A stretch of 64,000 nt of DNA from Beijerinckiaceae bacterium. GTDB lineage: Bacteria; Pseudomonadota; Alphaproteobacteria; Rhizobiales; Beijerinckiaceae. The notes beneath the pieces are model-generated. The model was given only the letters and a program-made list of their open reading frames with translations, was not told the origin of the DNA and searched no databases. The stretch spans positions 1 through 64,000 of the forward strand of contig CANJNI010000018.1 in assembly GCA_947475995.1 (NCBI GenBank), in the 5' to 3' direction. The position numbers and the translations under genes were made by a program. Shown in pieces: positions 45,101-52,822 of the stretch. Positions within the stretch are counted from its first letter, which is position 1; the number at the start of each line of letters is the position of its first letter.

Positions 45101-45736
45101 GCTTGCGGCCGGCGGGGCAGGCGGGGACGCTTCAGTAGTCTGCTCCGATTCTGCCGTGGCCGGTAGGGCCGGCGCCGCAGCCTCGGGCGAAGGTGCGGTC
45201 AACACGATGGGCTCGCTGCCTGCAGCAATCGCGAAAGAACCGTTCGGCAGGACGACCAGCCGGACATCGAGGCCGATCAGGTCGATGCCCGCCGGACGGA
45301 TGTTGCCGAACATCAGCCCTATGGCGTCCACATCAATCTGCGCGCGGGGCGCGGAAAGAATCGTCTGGCCGAATGGCGTCTTGATGCGCAGGCCCTCGAT
45401 GCCGAGCGTCGGTCCGCGTTCGCTCTTGCCCACGATGGTGGGGCCAACCTCGACCGCGAACCCGTTGCCGAGTCGGTCTTCCAGCGCGGTCGCGATCTTC
45501 GGCGCAAGGCCTTCGAAATAGATGGGGCCGGAATCGAGCCGCGCCCAGAAAACCGCCGCCGCCGCCAGCGCCAGAATGACGATAAAGCTCAGCGTCGAGA
45601 CTGCGGCGATCAGAAACTTGCGCAGCTTCGGACGACGACCGCGACGCAGCGCAACCGCGTCCCCCTGCGGGTGCGCGGCGCGCTGTTCCCCGGCGCTTTC
45701 ATCGGCGCCGTCGCTTGTGTAGGTTTGGTCGACCAA
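42146..45736 (-). CDS. Large AsmA-like/DUF3971 membrane-anchored protein (YhdP-type)
   Basis: 1196 residues. An acidic cytoplasmic N-terminus, one TM segment (FLIAAVSTLSFIVILALAAA, about 41-60), and a very long periplasmic part made of beta-strand repeats (for example FKATGQGRLFGAPATLDIRR), ending in an AsmA-like C-terminal region (RVAITGTFVPAYGLNNLFAR) and a Pro/Ala-rich tail. Such proteins form hydrophobic grooves that span the periplasm and carry phospholipids to the outer membrane (TamB/YhdP). The role here is inferred from this family. It lies divergent from bcp. Confidence 0.85.
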   Translation of the reverse strand: MVDQTYTSDGADESAGEQRAAHPQGDAVALRRGRRPKLRKFLIAAVSTLSFIVILALAAAAVFWARLDSGPIYFEGLAPKIATALEDRLGNGFAVEVGPTIVGKSERGPTLGIEGLRIKTPFGQTILSAPRAQIDVDAIGLMFGNIRPAGIDLIGLDVRLVVLPNGSFAIAAGSEPIVLTAPSPEAAAPALPATAESEQTTEASPPAPPAASPSEVRALIEGLRTLLNLATSPEGPAAALQKVELSEGRLVLDDQLSGRQTVFDNLDLEFSRTGDTARLAFATNGVAGRWRATAATTGTTGGPRDLSISLDDVALDDIVALAGQRVAPVDFDMPISLRLRLNLGAEGELLDANTRFQLGAGYVYFRDRDMEPMLIEEVSGGAYWNPVQKKLVIDQLTLESEGTHINLSGLATPLPSEEAWSISLSSLDSAIGGDRPGDRPFGLGKLGIEAKFRTAGKAIAIERLEASGPDVSLAFTGGFSWGEGGPRLQLNGKAGQMQARNLVRLWPAFVAASARGWFIDNLVSGTVEEGSVAIDFDADALAQIQAGRPAPDAAALVEFRLADTTATFLKGVPPVSGVEGIGKITGRTASFHASKGQLSLGPNRRMVLNEASFVVPDLDPNVAVSKLQAHATGPLDVVADILSRDALKEFGGLPIDAKSARGQVDGRISVDLHMNPETNPGDPRVKVNANVTNFTLEKVVGAEKLDQGNITVTVDRSSFKATGQGRLFGAPATLDIRRDSKGVTESTIWATLDDAARAKQGWPTGHMINGVVGAKFSTDLARGDQAKPQVELDFTRASIDGLVPGYSKVAGKPAKASFQVATRADGAELEQFSFEGGGGTMAAGTLSLDQNGNFTSGKFSQVRLSPGDDMKVDVDQGKDSVKLVVRASTLDARPFARKVSNPEPGSVRDGPATRGIDLDLKANLLTGANRQSISGAEVRYVGRGSAISQFNIKGRIGSAPIGGQLIPGQTPGTTAIAITTNDGGALLSFMDLYRRMEGGNMTLSGQVRDGTIDGYIHVLDFQVRDEPGLRRLVTEGVQQRDPNTGLAINTSAVQFTKLQAFFTRTPTRLDLRDAVIYGPDIGLMADGSIDYGRDRVAITGTFVPAYGLNNLFARIPVVGLIIGGGTNEGLFAVNFNIGGKASAPVLNINPLSAIAPGIFRKIFGAGAPQAPAPTAPPAAAQARAPPQMPLSISPAR

Positions 45737-45898
45737 TGCCTGCTGTCCGTCGCCTCACGGAGGGAAGCCCACGATTCGAGCCAGAATATAGGAATTTCGC
45801 TGCTCAAGCGCCTGCGCGCGCCCAATTCAGGCTCGCATTCGCAGGCCGGAACGTTTCGTATCTGACATTGATCCCCATTGGGACGAAAGGAAGACCAA

Positions 45899-46372
45899 AT
45901 GGCGAAAGAATTGGCGGCAGGCGACAAGGCTCCGGCCTTCGAACTGCCCAGGGACGGCGGCGGCAAGCTTTCTCTGGCGGCCCTGAAGGGCAAGAAGATC
46001 GTCCTCTATTTCTACCCGAAGGACGACACGTCCGGCTGCACCGCGGAGGCCATTGATTTCAACGCGATGAAAAGCGAATTCGTGAAGGCGAATGCCGAAG
46101 TCATCGGGGTTTCCCCCGACTCATGCGCCAGCCACGACAAGTTCAAGACCAAGCACGACCTCGGAGGGCTGACGCTCCTGTCCGACGAATCCAAGGCAAT
46201 GCTGGAAGCCTATGGGGTCTGGAAGGAAAAGAGCATGTATGGGCGGAAGTACATGGGCGTGGAGCGCACCACATTCCTGATCGGAACTGACGGGAAGGTC
46301 GCCCGGGTCTGGAACAAGGTGAAGGTGCCCGGACACGCCAAGGAAGTGCTCGAAGCCACGCAATCCTTGTAA
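45899..46372 (+). CDS. bcp: Thiol peroxidase of the Bcp/PrxQ family
   Basis: 157 residues from ATG 45899 (AAAGGAAG at 45885-45893). The peroxidatic Cys47 lies in KDDTSGCTAEA, with the conserved DF and VIGVSPDS segments. The resolving Cys that many Bcp proteins have five residues later is Ile52 here, but Cys76 (SPDSCASH) is present, so another resolving pair or a 1-Cys mechanism is likely. It reduces hydrogen peroxide and organic peroxides using thioredoxin-type donors. Cytoplasmic. Confidence 0.93.
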   Translation: MAKELAAGDKAPAFELPRDGGGKLSLAALKGKKIVLYFYPKDDTSGCTAEAIDFNAMKSEFVKANAEVIGVSPDSCASHDKFKTKHDLGGLTLLSDESKAMLEAYGVWKEKSMYGRKYMGVERTTFLIGTDGKVARVWNKVKVPGHAKEVLEATQSL

Positions 46373-46475
46373 CTTGTTAAGCAACAGTCGCAGGTTTTTT
46401 CGAAACATTAACCTTAATCGGGTGTGATGATCTCCGGACTTGCCCGGTGGAATCGCCGGGCAGCGGGAGTTGTCC

Positions 46476-47018
46476 ATGTCGGTTCGCGACGCGTTTCCAA
46501 AGGCCCGGGTTTCGGATTCGCATTATTTCCTCACGCTGTCGCGTGGGGAAAAACTCCGCTGCTTTGCCCTGAAGCCCTGGCAAATGTGGACCTTCGGAAC
46601 GCTGGTCCCGCTGGTTGCCTTCATCTACCTCGCCGCAACCGCCTATCTGGTCTATCGCGACGACATGCTGGCTGCGCTGATGAAGCGCCAGACCGAAATG
46701 CAGTTCGCCTATGAGGATCGAATCGCCGGAATGCGGGCGCAGATCGACCGCATCGCCAGCCGCCAGTTGCTCGATCAGGATTCCGTTGAAGGCAAGGTCC
46801 AGAGCCTCGTTGCGCGCCAGGCGCAGCTTGAAAACCGGGCGACCCTGATGGCGATGCTGGCGGAAAACGCCGGCATTCTCCGCGACGCCACCGCCAGCAT
46901 CCCGCGCACCGAAATGAAGATGCCCGCCGAGGCCGCCGGCAAGGCGAACCCCAAGGGCGGCGCCGGCGCCTGCCTCACCGGCTCTCGGTTTTGCTCCGCT
47001 CTCGCCCGCTCCTTCTGA
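46476..47018 (+). pseudogene. M23 peptidase, 5' part (membrane anchor and coiled coil), frame-broken
   Basis: Start at 46476 with GGGAG at 46465-46469. The readable part (about 160 residues) has a cytoplasmic tail, one TM segment (TFGTLVPLVAFIYLAATAYL) and a coiled coil (YEDRIAGMRAQIDRIASR). It ends prematurely at 47016-47018 because the frame is lost near 46945-46975 (between PKGG and the Pro/Ala-rich linker). The plus-one frame then continues without a stop into the peptidase domain at 47116. One extra base in this stretch (aaccccaagggcggcg) would explain the break; sequencing error, true mutation or frameshifting cannot be told apart. Confidence 0.7.
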
Positions 47019-47115
47019 ATCCATCGTCCCGCTGTCGCCTCCCAGGGCCAAGGCCGACGCCAAACCTCGCCCGGAAGGTCTGGAGCTTGGGAAGGAAGCC
47101 GAGCAGGCTCCTGCA

Positions 47116-47895
47116 GTGCCGGGATTGCGGGCCTCTGGTGCGGCCGGCTCCATTGATCATGCGGCCGACGCCGATCTTCCGCTGCGCTTCAGGCTTGGGT
47201 CGATCACGACGGCGCTTGATCGTCTCGAAATGTCGCAGACGAACGCCGTGTCTTCGATCGGCGGGGCGGCCCGCCGCACCGCACAGCGTCTCAAGACGGT
47301 GCTGGCAGAGTCGGGTTTGCCCGCCGAGCGCCTGACCAAGCCCGCGAAGCCGTCGGCCGGGCTCGGCGGTCCGTTTGTTCCTATGAAACTGGACCCGAAG
47401 GCTTCGCCATTCGAGGCCGAGGTCGCGCGCCTGCAGGACGAAATGCTGGCCGCCGACAGCCTGCGGCGTGTGTTGCCCTATTTGCCGCTGCGCAAACCCT
47501 TGCCGAAGATCGAATCCACCTCGGGCTTCGGTGCGCGCCCCGATCCGTTCCTCGGGCGCATGGCGATGCATACCGGCCTCGACATGCGCGACGCCTACGG
47601 CTCCATCGTTCACGCGACTGCTGCGGGCGTCGTGGAATCGGCTGGCTACAACGGCGGCTACGGCAACATGGTCGACATCGATCACGGCAACGGCGTCGTC
47701 ACACGCTATGCGCATCTCTCCGGTATTCTCGTGCAGGAAGGCCAGACAATCCGCGTCGGCGAACCGATCGGAAAGCTGGGCTCAAGCGGACGCTCGACCG
47801 GTCCCCATCTGCACTATGAAGTGCGGATCAATGACGAACCTGTCGATCCGACGCGCTTCCTCAAGGCCGGGGCCAAGCTTTTCGGACAGGACTGA
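47116..47895 (+). CDS. M23 family metallopeptidase, 3' part (peptidase domain)
   Basis: About 260 readable residues from an internal start; the same frame is open upstream to about 46921, so this is the continuation of the preceding broken gene, with a Pro/Ala-rich linker at 46970-47100. The coiled-coil tail precedes a LytM/M23 domain with zinc ligands in MHTGLDMRD (His and Asp) and HLHYEV (His-x-His). Typical whole proteins of this type in Rhizobiales are about 430-450 residues, membrane anchored, and cut peptidoglycan cross-links or activate amidases. If the break is an assembly error, the gene is intact. Confidence 0.8.
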   Translation: MPGLRASGAAGSIDHAADADLPLRFRLGSITTALDRLEMSQTNAVSSIGGAARRTAQRLKTVLAESGLPAERLTKPAKPSAGLGGPFVPMKLDPKASPFEAEVARLQDEMLAADSLRRVLPYLPLRKPLPKIESTSGFGARPDPFLGRMAMHTGLDMRDAYGSIVHATAAGVVESAGYNGGYGNMVDIDHGNGVVTRYAHLSGILVQEGQTIRVGEPIGKLGSSGRSTGPHLHYEVRINDEPVDPTRFLKAGAKLFGQD

Positions 47896-47970
47896 CCGGC
47901 GCTGCGCGCACGCAAGACCCATTGCCCCCCAGGGCTTTGGGCATTAGAGCCGGTCTCCGAAAGGCTTCCG

Positions 47971-48882
47971 ATGTCTCAAGAAAAATCCGGCGCGGGCGTT
48001 CTGGCGTTCGTCGCCAATCCCTATTTCCTTCTGGCGCTGGCCGGACTGCTCTGGTCAGGGAACCACGTCTCGGGTCGCGCCATTGCGGGCGAAGTGCCGC
48101 CGCTGTTCCTGTCGGCGCTGCGCTGGCTCATCGGCGCGCTGGTGATTGCGCCCTTCGCGTTGCCGCATCTGCGTCGCGACTGGCCGCGCGTCCTCGAGAA
48201 ATGGAAAGCGGTGCTGTTCCTGTCGCTGCTCGGCGGAACGATTTTCAGCGCGCTGCAATATGTCGGACTGCAATGGACTACCGCTCTCAATGTGGCGGTC
48301 TTCAATTCCTTTTCACCGGTCATCATGGTTGCGGTCGGGGCTCTGGCCTTCGGCGATCGCCTTGCGCCGATTCAGGTGCTGGGCATTCTGACGTCGCTGG
48401 CCGGAGTGATGCTGATTGTCGCCGAGGGCGATCCGGCGCGACTTGCCTCGCTCTCTTTCAACATCGGCGACCTCGTCATCCTGTTCAACATGGGCGTCTG
48501 GGCCGTGTATTCCGCTTTTCTGCGCCTGCGGCCTGCAATCCACTGGACCAGTTTCACGCTCGTGCTTGCGGTGTTCGGAGCCGTGACGACTGCGCCCTTC
48601 GCGGTGTGGGAATTCTCCACCGGCGCGCATTTCGTCTCGAGTCTCAAGACCTGGTCGGTCATCGCCTACGTGTCGGTCTTCTCCGGCATCCTGGCTTTTG
48701 CGGCCTGGAATCGCGGCATCGAGGTCATCGGTTCAAGCCGCGGCGGCGTGTTTCTGCATCTGATCCCGATTTACGGGGCCCTGATGGCCACCACGATCCT
48801 TGGCGAGAAACTGCACGTGTTCCACATCGGCGGCTTCGCGCTGATCCTCGGCGGCGTTTTTCTCGCAGTTCGCAAACGCTGA
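47971..48882 (+). CDS. EamA/DMT-family transporter
   Basis: 303 residues with ten hydrophobic segments in two EamA repeats; WSGNHVSGRAIAGEVPP marks the first and GVWAVYSAFLRLRP starts the second. AAAGG lies 7 bases before the ATG. Inner membrane. DMT members export or import amino acids, nucleotide sugars or metabolites; substrate unknown. It follows the M23 gene and lies convergent with msrQ, with only 15 bases between their ends. Confidence 0.92.
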   Translation: MSQEKSGAGVLAFVANPYFLLALAGLLWSGNHVSGRAIAGEVPPLFLSALRWLIGALVIAPFALPHLRRDWPRVLEKWKAVLFLSLLGGTIFSALQYVGLQWTTALNVAVFNSFSPVIMVAVGALAFGDRLAPIQVLGILTSLAGVMLIVAEGDPARLASLSFNIGDLVILFNMGVWAVYSAFLRLRPAIHWTSFTLVLAVFGAVTTAPFAVWEFSTGAHFVSSLKTWSVIAYVSVFSGILAFAAWNRGIEVIGSSRGGVFLHLIPIYGALMATTILGEKLHVFHIGGFALILGGVFLAVRKR

Positions 48883-48897
48883 AACGTTCACCCTGAC

Positions 48898-49764
48898 CTA
48901 TCGGGCTGCGGTCGCGACTTGCTTAGCCTTGCGCTGCGCAGTCTGCCCCCGCGCCAGCGCGAGAAGGGGAAGAGCCGCCCCCATCGCCAGCACCCACCAT
49001 GCGGGCCTGATCTCGTAATCGAAATTCAGATGCGACCAGAGCACGCGCGCCATCGGGACGCCGCGAATGGACCAGTACCACAGCGCTTCCAGGAGGCCTG
49101 TCGAAAGCGCCGCCGCCACGCCGATTCCCGCCAGCGTGAAAGCGTTGGTCGGAAGCCGGTAGGCGCGCAGCACGCGCCAGAACATCAGCAGCAGGAACAG
49201 TCCCGTCATCAGGACAGGCTCATACACATTGAGCTTCGATTGAATGTAGAAATGGATGAGGCCCAGCAGCGTGATCGGATAGACCAGCCAGTGCAGGCGG
49301 TTCCATCTGTCCGAACCCAGCTTCTGGATCATCGCGTCCGTGGACGTGACGCCAAGCGCGATGAGGCCGAGCAACGCAACGAATCCGATCGTCAGGTAGA
49401 TGCGCAGCGCGATTTCGCTCGCCACCGTCAGCAGATCGAACTTCTGGTCGAGGATCGCATAGAGCAGCAGGTGAATCACCGCATAGACGGCAGCCGCCAC
49501 GCCCAGCATCCGGCGCACGTTGACCAGCTTCGCCCATCTGCCCGTGAAGCGCAGCGGCGTGATCGCCAGCGTCAGCATCAGGAAGTGGATCACCCAGTCG
49601 CCTGTCTGGTGAATGGCTTCCGTGATCGGTTTGGACCCCAGCAGATCAAGCTGCCATTGCGCGATGATCCAAAGGCCGGGCCCGAGGGTCAGCAAAAAGA
49701 ACGGCAGTTTCAGCCACGATATTTCGCCGTTCCGTTCGGTCCATGGATACATGCTGGCTCCCAT
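48898..49764 (-). CDS. msrQ: Haem-binding membrane subunit of methionine sulfoxide reductase, MsrQ-like
   Basis: 288 residues; ATG at 49764 or a Met four codons later. About six TM segments of the ferric-reductase-like family with haem-ligand His residues in GDWVIHFLML, YAVIHLLLYA and RLHWLVYPITLLGLIHFYI. MsrQ passes electrons from the quinone pool to the periplasmic MsrP, which repairs oxidised methionines. No msrP gene is in the window, so the partner must be elsewhere. Divergent from anmK. Confidence 0.85.
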   Translation of the reverse strand: MGASMYPWTERNGEISWLKLPFFLLTLGPGLWIIAQWQLDLLGSKPITEAIHQTGDWVIHFLMLTLAITPLRFTGRWAKLVNVRRMLGVAAAVYAVIHLLLYAILDQKFDLLTVASEIALRIYLTIGFVALLGLIALGVTSTDAMIQKLGSDRWNRLHWLVYPITLLGLIHFYIQSKLNVYEPVLMTGLFLLLMFWRVLRAYRLPTNAFTLAGIGVAAALSTGLLEALWYWSIRGVPMARVLWSHLNFDYEIRPAWWVLAMGAALPLLALARGQTAQRKAKQVATAAR

Positions 49765-49860
49765 GTCCGGGAAGATAACCGATCCGAAAGATCGCGCCAG
49801 TTATGTGTAAGCACGATCAGGTGATTTTCGCTTGATGCTGCTCTTGCCCAAGGCCGACCG

Positions 49861-50961
49861 ATGACCCTGTTGCGCGCAATCGGCCTGATGTCCGGCACTT
49901 CGATGGATGGCGTCGATGTGGCGTTGATCGAAACCGACGGCCAGAACCGGCTCATGCTCGGGCCTTGCGGCTTTCGTCCCTATGCGGAGGCTGACCGCGC
50001 CCTGTTGCGCGAGGCTTTGGCGGAAGCGGTCGGCATCCACGACCGGCACGAGCGACCGGGCGCAGTCGCGCGCGCGGAGGCGATGATCACCGCGCGTCAT
50101 GCGTCGGCGGCGATGGAATTCATGGCTGCCTATTCTGTTGATCCGGAGAGCGTCGATGTGATCGGCTTTCACGGCCAGACGGTGCTGCACCGTCCCGAGC
50201 AGCGGCTGACGGTTCAGATCGGCGATGGCCCGGAACTGGCGCGTCTGCTGGGCCGCCCGGTTGTTTACGATATGCGCGCGGCGGATGTGGCGGCAGGCGG
50301 GCAGGGCGCGCCGCTGGTCCCGGCCTTTCATCGCGCGCTCGTGGAAGCTGCGGACCTCGTGCTTCCGGTAGGCGTGCTTAACCTTGGCGGCGTCGGCAAT
50401 CTGACTCTGGTGCGCGACGGCGATCCGGTCTCCTGCGATACCGGCCCCGCCAATGCGCTGATTGACGATCTGATGATGGAGCGCACGGGCGTCGCCATGG
50501 ACCGCGACGGAGAAGCAGCCTCGCGCGGACGCATTGACGAGGCGGCGCTCGCGGCCCTGATGGATCATCCGTACTTCGACCGGAAGCCGCCGAAATCGCT
50601 GGACCGCAACGCTTTCTCGCGCGCGGCGGTCACACACCTTTCAACCGAGGACGCCGCTGCGACCCTCACGGCCTTTACGGCGGCCAGCGTTGCGGCCTTG
50701 TGGAAGCATCTTGAGGAAAAGCCGCAGGCCGTCATCGTGTGCGGCGGAGGGGTCCGCAATCCGACGCTGATGCGGATGCTGGCGGAACGGCTGCCCTGCA
50801 CGGTCGAGGCCGCAGAGGTTTATGGCTGGAAGGCCGACGCCATTGAGGCGCAGGCCTTCGGATATCTGGCGGTGCGGTCGCTGCAAGGCTTGCCGCTGAC
50901 CTTTCCGACCACCACGGGCGCGCCGGTCGCCATGACCGGCGGCGTGTTGGCGAAGCCTTAG
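49861..50961 (+). CDS. anmK: Anhydro-N-acetylmuramic acid kinase
   Basis: 366 residues. N-terminal motif GLMSGTSMDGVDVALIE, then a middle catalytic region (GFHGQTVLHRP) and LNLGGVGNLTLV, FDTGPAN-like CDTGPANALIDD, and a C-terminal nucleotide-binding segment CGGGVRNPTLM. The enzyme opens the 1,6-anhydro ring of anhMurNAc and phosphorylates it, feeding recycled cell wall sugar to the MurQ path. The stop overlaps the convergent hydrolase gene by 4 bases. Confidence 0.95.
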   Translation: MTLLRAIGLMSGTSMDGVDVALIETDGQNRLMLGPCGFRPYAEADRALLREALAEAVGIHDRHERPGAVARAEAMITARHASAAMEFMAAYSVDPESVDVIGFHGQTVLHRPEQRLTVQIGDGPELARLLGRPVVYDMRAADVAAGGQGAPLVPAFHRALVEAADLVLPVGVLNLGGVGNLTLVRDGDPVSCDTGPANALIDDLMMERTGVAMDRDGEAASRGRIDEAALAALMDHPYFDRKPPKSLDRNAFSRAAVTHLSTEDAAATLTAFTAASVAALWKHLEEKPQAVIVCGGGVRNPTLMRMLAERLPCTVEAAEVYGWKADAIEAQAFGYLAVRSLQGLPLTFPTTTGAPVAMTGGVLAKP

Positions 50962-51644
50962 GCGCGGCTGCCGTTGCTGCGGGTCGGGATCTGGCGCTTG
51001 GGCGGATTGTCGAGGCGGCGGTCGAGATAAGCGCCCACTTCGGCGATCAGCGGATCAATGCAATTCTCGAAGAAGTGGTTCGCGCCCGGAATTGTCGCGT
51101 GCTCGATCAGGATGCCGCGCTGGGTCTTGAGCTTCTCGATGAGGCCCATGACTTCCTTCAGCGGCGCAACGCGATCCTGATCGCCGTGGACGAACAGGCC
51201 CGAGGACGGGCAGGGCGCGAGGAACGAAAAGTCGAAGCGATTGGCGGGCGGGGCAATCGAGATGAAGCCCTCGATTTCCGGGCGGCGCATCAGAAGCTGC
51301 ATGCCAATCCACGCACCGAACGAAACGCCCGCGATCCAGCAGGCGCGCGCTTCCGGGTTGAAGCTCTGCACCCAATCAAGCGCGGCGGCAGCGTCCGACA
51401 ATTCGCCCTGACCGTGGTCGAACGAGCCCTGACTACGCCCCACGCCGCGAAAATTGAACCGCAGCACCGAGAAGCCGCGCTCCGCGAAGGCGTAGTACAT
51501 GTTGTAGACGATCTGGTTGTTCATCGTCCCGCCGAACTGCGGGTGCGGATGCAGGATCACCGCAATCGGCGCGCCACGCGCCTTCGAGGGATGAAACCGT
51601 CCTTCGAGACGCCCGGCCGGGCCGGTGAAAATGACTTCGGGCAT
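50958..51644 (-). CDS. Alpha/beta hydrolase of the YfbR-like/dienelactone-hydrolase-related type
   Basis: 228 residues. The oxyanion region reads HPHPQFGGTMNN, the nucleophile elbow GVSFGAWIG (Ser) and the catalytic His lies in ANHFFENC; an Asp in HGDQDRVAPL completes the triad. No signal peptide. This compact hydrolase family is widespread in alphaproteobacteria; the substrate is unknown. Ends tail to tail with anmK. Confidence 0.88.
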   Translation of the reverse strand: MPEVIFTGPAGRLEGRFHPSKARGAPIAVILHPHPQFGGTMNNQIVYNMYYAFAERGFSVLRFNFRGVGRSQGSFDHGQGELSDAAAALDWVQSFNPEARACWIAGVSFGAWIGMQLLMRRPEIEGFISIAPPANRFDFSFLAPCPSSGLFVHGDQDRVAPLKEVMGLIEKLKTQRGILIEHATIPGANHFFENCIDPLIAEVGAYLDRRLDNPPKRQIPTRSNGSRA

Positions 51645-51840
51645 ACTGACTCCGATTTCTCGGCAAGGCTTGCGCGATGGGCGCGGCCCGCAACGGAGCG
51701 GCCTTCTACCACGGGGCCGGGAGCGAAATGCAAGGATTTTCGGGATCGGCGTAGCGTATTCGTGACCGCCCGGCGTCGTTTTTCACGCTTGGCACAAGTC
51801 AAGTCTCCCGCTCGCCGCGCGGAGCGGCTAAGAGAGACTC

Positions 51841-52734
51841 ATGTCTTTCGCACCGCGCCGCATCGATCACGCCGTTCTGGCTTCCCGCAATCTGTCCGGG
51901 CAGGTGGAGCTTTACCGCCGCCTCGGTTTTCAGGTCGGGGCCCGCAACCGCCACCCCTGGGGGACCGAGAACCATATCATCCAGTTCGACGGATCGTTCC
52001 TCGAACTGATCTCGACCGGGCAGGGCTTCCGGCGTCCGGCTGACGGCCCGCCGACGCGACTTTCGTTTCCGGTGTTCATCCATGACTATCTGCAGCGCCG
52101 CGAGGGTTTCGCCATGCTGGCGCTGTCTTCAAAGGATGCGCCTCACGACCGCGAAGTCTTTGCCAAGGCCGGGGTCGGGGATTTCGAGACGTTCCATTTC
52201 GCCAGACGCGCGCGGCGACCGGACGGATCGGAGGCCGAAGTCGCCTTCACGCTCGCCTTCGCGCGCACGAAACTGCTGCCGGGCTCCGGCTTCTTCGCCT
52301 GCGAGCAGCACTATCCGGGCAATTTCTGGAATCCGTCCTTTCAGGAACACCCGAACGGCGCGATCGCGCTTGAGAGCGTGATCATGATCGCCGAGAACCC
52401 TTCCGCCCATGCCGAATTTCTCTCCCACTTCACCGGGCAGCGCGAGATGCGCTCGACCTCGCTGGGTCTCGAAATCGCACTTGCTGACGGACAGGCGCTG
52501 GAAGTGCTGACGCCGCAGGCCTTCGGTTTCCGGTATGGCGACATCACGCCGCTGACCGAGACCGAGGGGCTGGCGGGCCTGCGCATCCGGGTCCGCAACC
52601 TTGACCATGCGCGCAGGACGATGCTGAACGAGGGGATCGCCGCAATAGAGCGCGACGGAATGCTCGTCGTTTCGTCCGAATTCGGCGAGGGGGCGGCCAT
52701 TGTGTTCACCGCGGGCGAGCCTGCGGCTGCTTGA
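51841..52734 (+). CDS. VOC-superfamily glyoxalase-like protein
   Basis: 297 residues; two VOC modules. The N-terminal strand RRIDHAVLASRNLSGQVELYRRLGF and the G-T-E-N-H-I pattern (WGTENHIIQFDG) fit glyoxalase-like proteins of the PF13468 type. His, Glu and further acidic residues could bind a metal, but the substrate is unknown. Its stop lies 88 bases upstream of the Slam-like gene; a shared transcript is possible. Confidence 0.85.
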   Translation: MSFAPRRIDHAVLASRNLSGQVELYRRLGFQVGARNRHPWGTENHIIQFDGSFLELISTGQGFRRPADGPPTRLSFPVFIHDYLQRREGFAMLALSSKDAPHDREVFAKAGVGDFETFHFARRARRPDGSEAEVAFTLAFARTKLLPGSGFFACEQHYPGNFWNPSFQEHPNGAIALESVIMIAENPSAHAEFLSHFTGQREMRSTSLGLEIALADGQALEVLTPQAFGFRYGDITPLTETEGLAGLRIRVRNLDHARRTMLNEGIAAIERDGMLVVSSEFGEGAAIVFTAGEPAAA

Positions 52735-52822
52735 TCCATTGCGCTTCTTCACGTTAGGATTTGCCGGACCGTGGGGGCGCGGTTACGTTTGCTTTGAATT
52801 TGAGTCTCGGATCGAGGCCATT

